Below, piece by piece: positions 1 to 8,900 of a stretch of 17,643 nucleotides of DNA. Origin of the DNA: Hemicentrotus pulcherrimus (taxonomy: Eukaryota > Echinodermata > Echinoidea > Camarodonta > Strongylocentrotidae); contig BEXV01000967.1 of NCBI GenBank assembly GCA_003118195.1, forward strand, positions 74,860 through 92,502, written 5' to 3'. The notes under the pieces were generated by a model, which had not been told where the DNA came from, did no database searches, and saw only the letters and a list, made by a program, of their open reading frames with translations. The position numbers were made by a program, and so were the translations under genes. Position 1 is the stretch's first letter, and each line of letters starts with the position of its first letter.

Positions 1-53
1 CTCTCTCTCTCTCTCTCTCTTTCTCTCTGCCCCCTCTCTCTCTCCCTCCCTCT
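1..53. repeat. CT dinucleotide microsatellite
   Basis: An almost pure CT run with a few C interruptions sits at the left edge and probably continues outside the window. On the other strand it is a GA tract, like the two longer GA tracts near 12.3 and 13.8 kb. Confidence 0.95.
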
Positions 54-602
54 CAATTGCATGGATGATTTACCCTCATTTCTGAATGGAAATGTATCTT
101 TTGGATGACAAAAAAAATACATCATCATTATGATGCAGGCAGCAGTAAATTTGCTTTTGGCACAGAGCCAGGGGTCCTTAATTTCAAATTCACTGAGAAT
201 TGGCTTATGGCCTCCCAATTCTCAGTTTCACCGTCTCTCCATCTCCCCCCCCCTCCCTTTCACTGCACAATATGCCAATTAAAGGGGTTATTCAAAAGCA
301 TAAATTATGAAGAGATGCAGGAACTAGGTTAACTTACATTCAAAAATTGTAATGTAGTGCAAACTCTTAAATCATAAATAGAAAATTGTAAAAAATCAAA
401 TGCTTGTCATAAAAACATGCGATAAATGTGGTCCATAATTTTACCTTCGTGCAACATACTAATTAACCTTAATTTGTATAAATCCTAATAAACATTAATA
501 AATCATCTAACAAAGTAGGAAGTAGCTGCCCTCATCAAAAGCTTTTCATGTGATTAAAGAGAATCAGTGAATTGGTGAATCTACATCTTATTAAGATATA
601 CA
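54..602. other. AT-rich unique sequence, no gene seen
   Basis: A 75-codon ATG frame at 105-332 crosses a C run (245-253) and has no recognisable domain, so I treat it as chance. No RNA gene or repeat is visible apart from short A and C runs. Confidence 0.5.
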
Positions 603-785
603 TAATAATATAATAATATTTAATTTTTTATATAGCGCTTAATACAAATGTCTCTAAGCGCTTTACAAATATACCATTACCCCGGTCATTGGATTCAGTG
701 CTTGCCCACACACAACGTGTGCACAATCTCCACTCCCTGGGGAGCATTCCAGCCAGGCCTTACATGACGCTCATACACTTTACTA
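603..785. repeat. Interspersed repeat with AGCGCTT / AAGCGCTTTACA core
   Basis: An (AAT)n-like lead-in is followed by TATAGCGCTTAATACAAATG, TCTCTAAGCGCTTTACAAAT and a more GC-rich stretch containing ACACACAACGTGTG and CCACTCCCTGGGGAGCATTC. From general knowledge, sequences pairing 'tatagcgctt' with 'aagcgctttacaa' recur as short interspersed repeats in many marine invertebrate genomes. The element looks complete or nearly so, ending near the GACGCTCATACAC motif. I cannot see tRNA-type A and B boxes, so I do not call it a tRNA-derived SINE. Boundaries are approximate. Confidence 0.55.
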
Positions 786-865
786 TAAAACAAAGCCACT
801 AAAGATTTTTCTGAACAGTATCTGCTTTTTTCTTCATAATGCTAACCGATTGCTGAGCACCTACA

Positions 866-1023
866 CCTGCAGTTAAACCTGTTAAAGACAACCTGTCTAT
901 AAAGACCTCTCCATATACACTTCAATAGCATTTCTCAGTGTAAACCTGTACCAAAGGAACCTATACATAAGAAACCCATACTGACAGAACTTGTACATAA
1001 AGACCACCTGTCTACAAAGACAG
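866..1023. repeat. Degenerate transposon relic with repeated CCTGT..AAAGACC units
   Basis: Near-copies of a phrase like 'aacctgt..ataaagaccacctgtct' recur at about 877-913, 944-979 and 986-1023. The same phrase forms the arms of the intact hairpin element at 5888-5977 (AACCTGTATGTAGCGACCACC). This stretch therefore looks like an older, internally repeated member of that family. No clean terminal repeats or target-site duplication remain. Confidence 0.5.
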
Positions 1024-1107
1024 CTAATCTTCTCTCCACTATGCAGTTTCCACTGTTCTTATATTGAACTGGAAAGCCTGATTCCTCTAATGTGTCGACA
1101 TCTTATG

Positions 1108-1144
1108 AAGATGATCCAAGATGATCCAAGATGATCCAAGATGA
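1108..1144. repeat. 10-bp minisatellite (ATGATCCAAG)n
   Basis: Three perfect tandem copies of ATGATCCAAG occupy 1111-1140. They are preceded by AAG and followed by a partial copy (ATGA). This is a small polymerase-slippage repeat. An ATG frame begins inside it (1131-1349), but nothing supports it as coding. Confidence 0.9.
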
Positions 1145-2049
1145 GACTGCAGAAATGATGCACATTGAAGTGATATTTGGGAGAATTCAGCAATTCAGCT
1201 CTGAAAAGGTTGAATTGAGCTCACAAAAACAAAACAAAGCAACAAAAAAAATATTAAAAAATAGCTCTAGTAAAAACGATGAAATACATGAAAACACTGT
1301 GCTGAAATTCTGCTTGTTCTTTAGCAATCCTAACAGCTCCCTCGATTAATTTTTGCAATAAAATACTAATTAAAGAGCCCTATGGAGTTAAAACTATTAT
1401 AAACACATCATTTTGAATTGAATTCTTTGATTACAGAAGTATAGCAGACACTCCAGCTACCTCCAAAAGAGACCCCCCCCCTCCCTACTGGGAAAATTAA
1501 GGGACTGTTATGAAATATAGATTTCTACACAAATAAATTCTAACCCATGTCAGGAAAAATGTGTTTGACCAGCAAAACATAATACACTCCTAATATATAT
1601 ATATATACATATATCCATATGACATTGCTAAACATTTGATATGTACACATGTACATAATATACATTTATGCACCATGTACAGATTCTACGCATGCCCTTA
1701 TATACACAGGTGGGGGAGTGCGTCCAAAGACTCTACGCATTCCGTCGACTGTCAGGTGACTGTTTCCCAATCAATACTAATTATGCACACTTGCTAATAT
1801 ATGTAGGACAGGTATTACTACACACTCTGTCGTAGATCATCCAGTTTACTATCCCCTTTCTTGCTGTGGATATCAAAATGCTATTGTCTTCTGAGGATTT
1901 CTGTCACATGAATTTACAGCTGGGATTTTCTGGAGAGGATTTGTCCGGTTGGTGCTTCCCGTACCGTGCAGCGGCTTAGCGTTAGGAGGTACATGTATAC
2001 CTGCATTCCTGCCTTGCACCGACAAAGAGATATGTACCGTATGAGTCCT
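1145..2049. other. Non-coding AT-rich stretch with minor repeats
   Basis: No gene is seen. It holds a C run (1473-1481), an AT microsatellite (about 1592-1614) and two copies of a 12-bp phrase, GATTCTACGCAT (1682-1693) and GACTCTACGCAT (1729-1740), 47 bp apart. The short minus-strand frame at 1873-2064 has no recognisable content. Confidence 0.5.
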
Positions 2050-2255
2050 ACCTGTACATTGCATTTATGTATAAAGTTGTACATGTATATGTGATGTGCT
2101 ATTGCCTGTTCAACAATCTTTGGACATCAAGGACCTAATAGTGAGATACACGCCCATGTTATAAACCTGTACATTACATCAATGTATAGACTCTTTATGA
2201 TGTGCTCACTGCTTTTATCTATAGATGCTCAACGATTTCTGGACGTCAATTGTTT
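2050..2255 (+). repeat. Imperfect tandem duplication, two units about 115 bp apart
   Basis: Unit 1 (about 2050-2133) and unit 2 (about 2165-2253) share three phrases in order: ACCTGTACATT, then GATGTGCT, then a 'tcaacaatctttggacatcaa' / 'tcaacgatttctggacgtcaa' pair. The offset is 115 bp at the start of each unit and the spacing drifts slightly through indels. This indicates an old local duplication of unknown content. Confidence 0.65.
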
Positions 2256-2442
2256 GAGAGGAAAGCCCAAGACTGGATAATACGCAATAGCCAACGTGAT
2301 CATTTTGTTTCAATCTGCAATGCTGCAAAGAGATTATGTATCAATTATTTAGTGGTGGACCATTTGCAACTTGGATAAGAGGTCTCATATACATTATATA
2401 CGACAGATAATGTATGTTCTTTTTCATACAAAAGTATGTCAC

Positions 2443-2460
2443 ATATATATATATATATAT
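2443..2460. repeat. AT dinucleotide microsatellite
   Basis: Nine perfect AT units. Confidence 0.9.
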
Positions 2461-2718
2461 ACAGGTGATTTAAAGGTTTGTATTGGGACTCTTTGGGCAT
2501 ATCCCTGAAAAATCAAGTTTATAATATACCATGTGCTGAGTGCATGAAGGATGTTATCCCACTTGGTCCTGATTTACATATACATGTATATTGATAATTT
2601 GACAGATTGAAGCTTACATCTCAAAGTTTTCAACAGAGGCTCTAATTCAAACAGTCCACCCTATATTGTTGAGTAACAAAAAAACATCAAATTTACAAGG
2701 GTTTGGATAATTTAGTTG

Positions 2719-3063
2719 TTAAAGTGATTGGCTAACATTGTTAAGAATTTAAAAATATCTAAATCTGTTACTTGAAAATGGTATAAACATGCAAGGTATA
2801 ATTTTAAAATATGGCTCTGAGAGTCTCAAGTCATAAAACCTTTGGGAAGTATTTGAAAACTCGAGTAACGGTCTCTATTTAAAAGGTCTCAGAGACGCGA
2901 TATTATACAAAATCGTGGTTTGCGTTGAACTTACAGCTTTTCAGTCTAAACAATGGTAGTTTTCAGGGTTTTTGAGTACAAATACATGTACCCAAACACA
3001 TGTTTCATTTAGTTTGAGAATCTTTTAGATCCGGCTATTCGCAAAGCTAGCCAATCACTTTAA
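2719..3063. mobile_element. Candidate MITE with TTAA-bounded inverted repeats (345 bp)
   Basis: The left end reads TTAAAGTGATTGGCTA (2719-2734) and the right end TAGCCAATCACTTTAA (3048-3063), an exact 16-bp inverted match. Weaker similarity continues inward (ATTGTTAAGAA against TTTGCGAATAG). The interior shows no transposase frame. Either TTAA is a target-site duplication, which would suggest a piggyBac-type non-autonomous element with termini AGTGATTGGCTA, or TTAA belongs to the terminal repeat. One copy cannot decide. The termini do not begin with the CCC common in piggyBac ends, so family assignment is weak. Confidence 0.6.
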
Positions 3064-5104
3064 CTGTATGAGTTTCTGCTCTTCTGGCTCCAAACAGATC
3101 TGAAATACAGCTAGTATTTGATGGTTCAAATCTCTGTTATGTGTGTATGTCCTTACACAAGGCATTATATAGTCATATACATATACAGTTATCTGTCACC
3201 ATTAGGTTGTTCAAAGAGGCACATACAGTAGTATGATTTTGTCTTTAAATGGACTGGGCAGGGATAACAATAGACCACACCTGCGAACATTTGAAAATAA
3301 GAATTAGGAATTTTTTAGCACAATAAGTCTTCGAAAATGAGAAATTGCACTCGCATGCAACGGCAGTGTAACTGGCAATACGTGGCAAATCTGTACCAAA
3401 AGAGAATACATATTCGCTGCTCGATCATGCAGCCATTCGACGCACACAATGCGTGAACTCTCCAATCGCGGCACATGATAAAACAAGCTTTATTTGGCTT
3501 AGGCAGCAACAACAAAAAGGACAAAACAGAATATTCAAGATTTTTAGGTCCTAGAAATCCTGAAAACTGAATATTCTGGATTATTCGTAAGGGTTGGCAG
3601 GTATGATAGACCGGTTCACTAACATAAATTCAGATTGTATGCATGCGTTTTAAACAAAGGTTGTTCTTGAAAACCTGAAAGCTTGCCCAATGCTTGCTTG
3701 ACATAGCAACAAGTAATAAATGCCGACTGGATTCCAAGTATTGTAGTTCATTCATTCATAGCAGGTTAATGGAATAACTTGTCACTAAGTCCCCAGGAAT
3801 GAAACATCCATAAATTTGAATATCTAAGTAAACCAGTCTATTGGTCAAGCTAAAGCCAGGAAAATAATCTAGGAAGCTCTTTGGAAATGTTATGACATGT
3901 AAATGCATGCAGAATGTAGAAAAAAAATGGATTTTAATATCAAAATACCTAGAGTTTAGAACCCATTATTACAGTCAGAGGATAATACTATACAGACAAA
4001 GACATGATTACTAGAGTAAATATTATTCTCCACCATGATCTTAAAAGTTCAACTTCCAAATATAAAGCAATCATTTTTTTCCACAAAATTAGATTCATGA
4101 CTCTTTACCGTCACGACCCTTTGTAAACATAGTACTTAATATTCATTTTGGTTTCTATTCTGTGAGAAACATTTCATTTTCAATCCATGTACATATATCT
4201 TAAGTCTACATCCAATATCATGATTAGATGCATACACTGATACAGCCCTGCATATTGGTTTTATTATCAATTTTGAAAGCACTTGTATTGAGGCAATATC
4301 AGAAATAAAGCTATTGGTAGCTGTGATACATGTACCCTCCTGTAATAAATCATTCTTGGCATGCAGTCTTGAAAACAAAGGTAATCCATTTCATTCAAGT
4401 GTTCTTCCTCTGATAGTTTTACACTGTTCGATTCAGAAGTAATTAGAGATGCTTCCAGTCAGTGGCATTCATAACACAATGTGTGTGATAAATTGCATGT
4501 AATTTCCTTAATTGATAAATCCAGGGAAAACTATCCAGACAATTAGGCCTAGTTAATTCTTACAATCTAAGGAGTTTAGCCTTTTATTTAATAGCCTCTC
4601 AGAGTGTCTACTGATACAAAGTAGAGGTTCTTCTGCTTTAATCAACAACTTTCAATCCTCCTATGCAATTGATCAGAAAAAAAGGTGACACAGTAACCTT
4701 CTGTTCTCATATGACATAAAGTCCTTCAAAAAAGTTCTGCAATTCAAGTTTGAGCGTCGATATCTCTCTAATTACTATATTTTTAAACTTGACATTTGTA
4801 TCATTCAAAAGCCTGTTTATCCCCTTTACAGTAAGGCTCCATTTGTAATGATTATGTAATCATGGAATGTGTAGTACACCTGAATATGGGGCCAAGTCAA
4901 AAGTAAAATGTTGTGAAATTAATTGTTTTTGTTTAACACAATTTATAAAATGGGTTCAAGAATGTGGCCGATGAGAAGCCTTATAATGGATCATGTATGT
5001 GTGCATAAATTTTTACCATATGCACAAGATTACATTTTGGTGATAACGGTTAATTTCTTGACTTTATACTCATATTGCAGACACATCTTTTGTTTTTAGA
5101 TCGT
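3064..5104. other. About 2 kb with no recognisable gene or element
   Basis: The sequence is AT-rich with scattered short frames on the minus strand (3304-3524, 4136-4378), none with recognisable domains or supporting splice signals. The block 3340-3480 is slightly richer in CpG than its surroundings, but I see no structure in it. I see no RNA gene and no terminal-repeat element. Confidence 0.45.
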
Positions 5105-5226
5105 GCATTAGTGATGAGCACTGCACTTTATTGAGTCACAGTGAGACGGGCAATGAACTAGACAAGTCTCGTTCATTATCCTACTGTGACTTAACCTGCA
5201 TGCGGTGCATATTCACTATTAAATGC
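5105..5226. repeat. Foldback (long inverted repeat) sequence, 122 bp
   Basis: The two halves are imperfect reverse complements around a centre near 5161-5162. The core pairs are AGTCACAGT (5134-5142) with ACTGTGACT (5183-5191), AATGAAC (5152-5158) with GTTCATT (5171-5177), and AGAC with GTCT at the centre. Pairing resumes further out: GCATTAGTGA at the left end faces CACTATTAAATGC at the right end. It could be a small foldback transposon or MITE, or a transcribed hairpin. The tip would fold badly as RNA unless a few central pairs open. There is no coding content. Confidence 0.65.
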
Positions 5227-5887
5227 ACCCGCAAACATGTATTATGCTATCCTCAAATCCCCCAAAAGTGAAGAAATTCTTTATTAGAATTCGGTGTTGT
5301 TGTAGACGTGCGATTATCTCACACTGATATTTCAGTTTACCATAGTTATTTTGGAGCTTTCGAGAGCTAAATACCTCACCCTTCCCTTTTATATCCCCCC
5401 CCCCTGCTTCTTGTAACTTTCATGTACGATACACAATCTGCACTTTCTATCCCATCAGATAACCCACAAGTTTTCAGCTCTCTTGTGTTATGATCTAATA
5501 AACCCTAGCTTGGCAAGTCCATAATCTTTCCAGTTTGTTATTAACCGGGACGACGGTGACTTGAAAGCAGGCCAGAATGAAGTTGATGGATGGGTAAATA
5601 GAAGTGTATTTAATGAAGAAAGGTTTAAGGAGTTGATGCAAACCCATGGTTTAGTGCCCTGTCTATAAAAATACTTCAAAGATGCAAACTGCATGTAGAA
5701 GGGCAATGAAGAATCTATGTGTACATTTAACAATGGAGGTTGACAACCTGTAAATGTATGTTCTTTATATTACAGTACATGCATAAACTGCACAGAACTA
5801 CATGTACATGTTGTATTGGTGTAAAAAGTTATAACAGTAATATTTGGACTTATATATCGCCTTTTGCAGAGGATTCAAGAATACAAA
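5227..5887. other. Non-coding stretch with C run
   Basis: Contains ten C at 5395-5404. An 81-codon minus-strand frame at 5488-5733 and a plus-strand frame at 5740-5946 show no recognisable domain, and the latter runs into the hairpin element, so both are taken as chance. Confidence 0.45.
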
Positions 5888-5977
5888 TACAGTCCAACCT
5901 GTATGTAGCGACCACCCAAGGGAAACACAAAATGTGGTCTTTGTAGACAGGTGGTCACTAAAGCAGGTTTGACTGTA
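5888..5977. mobile_element. Hairpin MITE, 90 bp, TA-flanked
   Basis: The left arm TACAGTCCAACCTG..TAGCGACCACC (5888-5916) faces the right arm GGTGGTCACTAAAGCAGG..GACTGTA (5950-5977), about 28 bp each with few mismatches. The element reads CAGTC...GACTG with TA on both sides, as expected for TA-targeting Tc1/mariner-type non-autonomous elements. The loop region holds AGGGAAACACAAAATGTGGTCTTTGTAG, in which ACCACCC and GTGGTC phrases make further internal pairing. Relatives lie at 866-1023 and 10699-10746. The superfamily assignment is inference from the TA flank alone. Confidence 0.7.
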
Positions 5978-6882
5978 GTAATAACAATTGTAGCTACTCA
6001 GGAAGGGTCAAAGGCATGTCCATTTATTCAAAGAGGTTGTCACAAGGAGGGGGGGGGGGGTCCTGGTATAATTATGTGGGAGTCATAGCAGTGAGTTTAA
6101 ATCTAAATGCCTCAGACGTCTAGCATGCCTTATATCTTATGCTGATGTGGAGCTACATGTACATGGATTGCTGACCTATAAATTTAATGGTGTTTCAATA
6201 CGCTCTGATATTCTTGCACTATCAAGCAACTGACAAAAACTTGGAAAGGGTATAAATAATTAATTTGTTAACTGTACTTTAAAATGGAGTTGGCCATGCT
6301 AATCACTGTTGTTTATATCAGAACTATACATATCAGCCAAATTAATGCACTGTACTCAGCTCCATGCTGCAAATTTCATTTGATAATTGCTGCATGGAAG
6401 ATATTTGCCATTCAAGGAGTGAAATGTCTTGCCACTTAACCTTTTAAAAGTTTATACTGTATTCCTTTTTTGTCTGGTATTTGTGTATGCAATTTCAAAT
6501 ACAATACCTTGAGATACTTGTGCCAACAGGTACATGACTTGTGTAACCTATGCTGATGTTTGAATTCATTGAAAGAAATTTCTGAAATGTATCACTTCAA
6601 AAGTATATTTTGTTTCTTTATTAACTGTCTTGTATTTTCTTTTCAACATTGTCCTGTTAGCCTATATTGTCCTGTATGTATTATCCTTACTTTGTCCACT
6701 TGGAGCTGGAAAGGCGTTACCTCTGTGTTTAAGTACATGAGTTAACGCCAAACAGAATGCTTCATTGTCTAAATGAACTCATTGAAGAAAATTTAATGAA
6801 TGTACAACCACACATAAAGGATAATCTTTTTTTACACTGTTACGATGCATTCATTTTTTTATTATTAAATCAATTTGACTTT
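5978..6882. other. Non-coding stretch with G run
   Basis: Contains a run of twelve G (6049-6060). Small frames at 6560-6745 and 6757-6939 are hydrophobic, T-rich chance frames. No other structure is seen. Confidence 0.45.
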
Positions 6883-6900
6883 ATACAACCACGGTTGTAT
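6883..6900. repeat. 18-bp palindrome
   Basis: ATACAACC and GGTTGTAT are separated by AC. It lies directly at the left border of the first direct-repeat copy. Confidence 0.8.
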
Positions 6901-6967
6901 TTGTTTTTTTGCCATACCCTGTACCACAGCTTACAATAACATGGGAAAACAAGATCTTCAAACGTTA
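6898..6967 (+). repeat. Direct repeat, copy 1
   Basis: A 70-bp segment reading TATTTGTTTTTTTGCCATAC, then ...CAATAACATGGGAAAACAAG, then ATCTTCAAACGTTA. It recurs about 390 bp downstream at 7289-7357 with roughly 80% identity by eye. It ends exactly where the inverted-repeat element at 6967-7173 begins. Weaker similarity may extend to its left (6846-6897 against 7238-7288). Confidence 0.75.
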
Positions 6968-7173
6968 TAGCCCCTCTAAAGTGTTGGGAGCACCAACAAT
7001 TTGATGAAAAAATTACACTTAAATTGTATCATAATGTGCAAAGATTCCCCCCCCCCAAAAAAAAAAATGTGTTTGAGGACAAATATTGATAAAAGAATAC
7101 ACAATTTGGGTTTTCTGTTGTACGCAGAAAAAACAGACATTTGTTTGGGCTCCCAACACTTTAGAGGGGCTTT
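6967..7173. mobile_element. Inverted-repeat element (MITE), about 205 bp
   Basis: AGCCCCTCTAAAGTGTTGGGAGC (6969-6991) is repeated exactly in reverse complement at 7149-7171, a perfect 23-bp terminal inverted repeat. Similarity continues inward for about ten more bases with mismatches (ACCAACAATTT against CCAAACAAATG). The interior is AT-rich with a C10-A11 run (7047-7067) and carries no transposase frame. The flanks (GTTAT on the left, TTTAAA on the right) suggest a TTA or TA target duplication but are ambiguous. Confidence 0.75.
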
Positions 7174-7288
7174 AAAAAATGACTTTAAAGCGAAGGTTCT
7201 TTATTCGTAAGAACTACCGGTATGTGTTCAGATGTTGATATTCATTTTTAGATTCCAGAAATGCCACTAAATAAATTGATCGTCAGAA

Positions 7289-7357
7289 TATTTGTTTTTT
7301 CTGGCACACCCTATAGAAGCTTTCAATGACATGGGAAAACGGGATCTTCAAACATTA
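7289..7357 (+). repeat. Direct repeat, copy 2
   Basis: Diverged second copy of 6898-6967: TATTTGTTTTTTCTGGCACA, then ...CAATGACATGGGAAAACGGG, then ATCTTCAAACATTA. It runs directly into the GC-rich island. Both copies have a T-rich run followed by an AG (CCACAG in copy 1, CTATAG in copy 2) that resembles a splice acceptor. Confidence 0.75.
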
Positions 7358-7585
7358 ACCGTTCCCCTGCCATCAGCAGCTGTATCCCCAGCCCCCCTAT
7401 TGAATGATGGGATTCATTTACGAGCCAACACGAGCATGAAAGCCCGCCTGCCCGGCGATGCAAAGCGGGGGCTCTCGAACCGCCGCTCCCATTGTGCGGG
7501 ACATTGTGTAACACAAGAGCACGACATGTGTCCGTTGTGTACACAAGGAACCAAGTCTCGACTTGCAGACTTTGTTGTGATTTAA
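7358..7585. promoter_or_regulatory. GC/CpG-rich island A, possible enhancer or cryptic exon
   Basis: The composition shifts abruptly to more than half G+C with about a dozen CpGs inside AT-rich flanks. A frame without ATG stays open from the upstream CTATAG acceptor-like site to a TAA at the right end, about 90 codons (with CAGHC and CPLC cysteine pairs near the end), but resembles no family I know. The other strand is also open over much of the same span. The pair CATTGTG and ACATTGTGTAACACAAG resembles clustered SOX-type sites. A conserved regulatory element or a single exon are both possible. Strand and function are unknown. Confidence 0.35.
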
Positions 7586-8066
7586 ATTGATAAGAGCTTT
7601 TTTATGATGATGATGTGCAGATGAATAAATGTATGCAGAAGGTTAAGAGCATGTTATGTATGTGTACGAGGGGGGGGGGGATACTGTACATGTAGAAGTA
7701 GTAGGAGAAATGATTAGAAATGCCAAATACTGGTGGGACAAAAAGTAGAGGGTTTTTTTTTTTTTCATACAAAAAATTCTTTTGAATGATGAGGTACAGA
7801 CGAACAAATGTATGAATACCAGAAATATGTTAATGAAGGGGGGGGGGGGGGTTTTATGTTTTACACTCAAATGCATTTTAATGATTAATGAAAAAATATA
7901 TATATTAGCAGTATTTGGGGCATTAGGAGAAATTACAATACCGATATCTAATAGAAAATTCAAAGAAAAGGACATAATTACATATTTTCGTGATATGAGT
8001 ATTAATTCTTGCTTGGGAGCATTTTCAAATGATACAAAATGAATAGCATTTAACAGCATCAGACAA
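7586..8066. other. Low-complexity non-coding stretch with homopolymers
   Basis: Holds G runs at 7670-7680 (11) and 7838-7851 (14) and a T run at 7753-7765 (13). The long minus-strand frame over this region (7643-8092) starts in the trinucleotide repeat and is rich in L, F, P and S because it reads through homopolymers, so I reject it as a gene. Confidence 0.6.
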
Positions 8067-8136
8067 AGTAGTAGAAGTAGCAGCAGTAACAATAGATGTA
8101 GATGTAGAAGTAGCAGTAGTAGTAGTAGCAGAAGTG
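8067..8136. repeat. Imperfect AGT/AGC trinucleotide repeat
   Basis: About 70 bp of AGTAGTAGAAGTAGCAGCAG-type units with interruptions (for example AACAATAGATGTAG). This is an ordinary degenerate microsatellite. Confidence 0.9.
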
Positions 8137-8450
8137 AGTAATACAGCTAAAAGCAACAAGGCTCATAACAGCTGAGATCTTCAACATTTGAGGCAAATAA
8201 TATGTGAACTTATCTGATAAACTATCACTGCAGCAGGTAGACAACCAACAAACCGGCATGTACATTGTAAATTTCAGTTATCAATGGCATGTGATGCATA
8301 ATCTAGTCTTGGAGGGCCAATTACTAAAGAATGATCAATAAAACCGGACGTCACACTGTAGAAATGAAACACAACGTCTGCAAAGCAAAGACTACTGAAG
8401 TGTAGTATGTTAGAATATTAATCACATCATCATCAGCAGACAATTTCAGA

Positions 8451-8720
8451 GTAAACATGCTCCGTTCTGGCACGCTCAAAATTAATCAATACTTAAATGC
8501 AAGCAAAGCTGGAAAGCCAGTCGTGTCGCAAATTGGATCCGAGAGCTTCCCCAATTCACCTTTTCCGCTTAATTGCATGATCTTAAAACAGGCTAAGAGA
8601 CTTTCGGGACATTTTCGCAGAAGGACGGATCTCTTTTGAATCTCGATATTGATTTTCTGGCCTTTTTGCCAGCAAGGCATCGATCCCTGTACTCAGCATC
8701 AAACAAGATTCTCAAAGCTC
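8451..8720. promoter_or_regulatory. Complex-sequence island B, possible cis-regulatory element
   Basis: A stretch of higher complexity and raised G+C lies between AT-rich flanks. It contains homeodomain-type sites (AAAATTAATCAAT, GCTTAATTGCATGATC, which holds ATGCAATTAA on the other strand, and ATATTGATTTT). Both strands carry about 60-codon frames (8457-8639 plus, 8486-8680 minus) without recognisable domains. Overlapping openness on both strands argues against real coding. The call as regulatory DNA is inference from composition and motif density only. Confidence 0.25.
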
Positions 8721-8843
8721 TTTATGAAATATACAATTAATTTTAACAGGATAATAATGTAAGGGTTAATTGCATTCAGCATGGCTATTTACAGGTGTAA
8801 TGTGCATTTCAAACTAGATGCTACTAGTCATGATAATGTCAAT

Positions 8844-8900
8844 GACTATTGTGATGACATACTGTAGTATTGGAGTGGAGTATGATGTCATCAAATAGTC
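8844..8900. repeat. 57-bp hairpin-forming inverted repeat
   Basis: GACTATT (8844-8850) pairs with AATAGTC (8894-8900), and TGATGACAT (8852-8860) with ATGTCATCA (8885-8893). ACT and AGT add a further short pairing near a loop of about 15 nt, with a one-base bulge on the left and a three-base bulge on the right. The length is at the low end for a microRNA precursor. A tiny palindromic MITE is the alternative. I do not recognise a known microRNA in either arm. Confidence 0.6.

Noticed and set aside
7445..7500. tRNA B-box-like GGTTCGAGAGC on the minus strand in island A
   Set aside because: The flanking five-base T stem does not pair properly and no A box or acceptor stem is present upstream.
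7643..8092. 149-codon minus-strand frame, the longest in the window
   Set aside because: It begins in the trinucleotide repeat and reads through G14, T13 and G11 homopolymers; the product is low-complexity L, F, S and P, with no domain and an overlapping frame on the plus strand.
8670..8695. GGCATCGATCCC resembling a tRNA or SINE B box
   Set aside because: It departs from GGTTCGANTCC at key positions and there is no A box at the correct distance.
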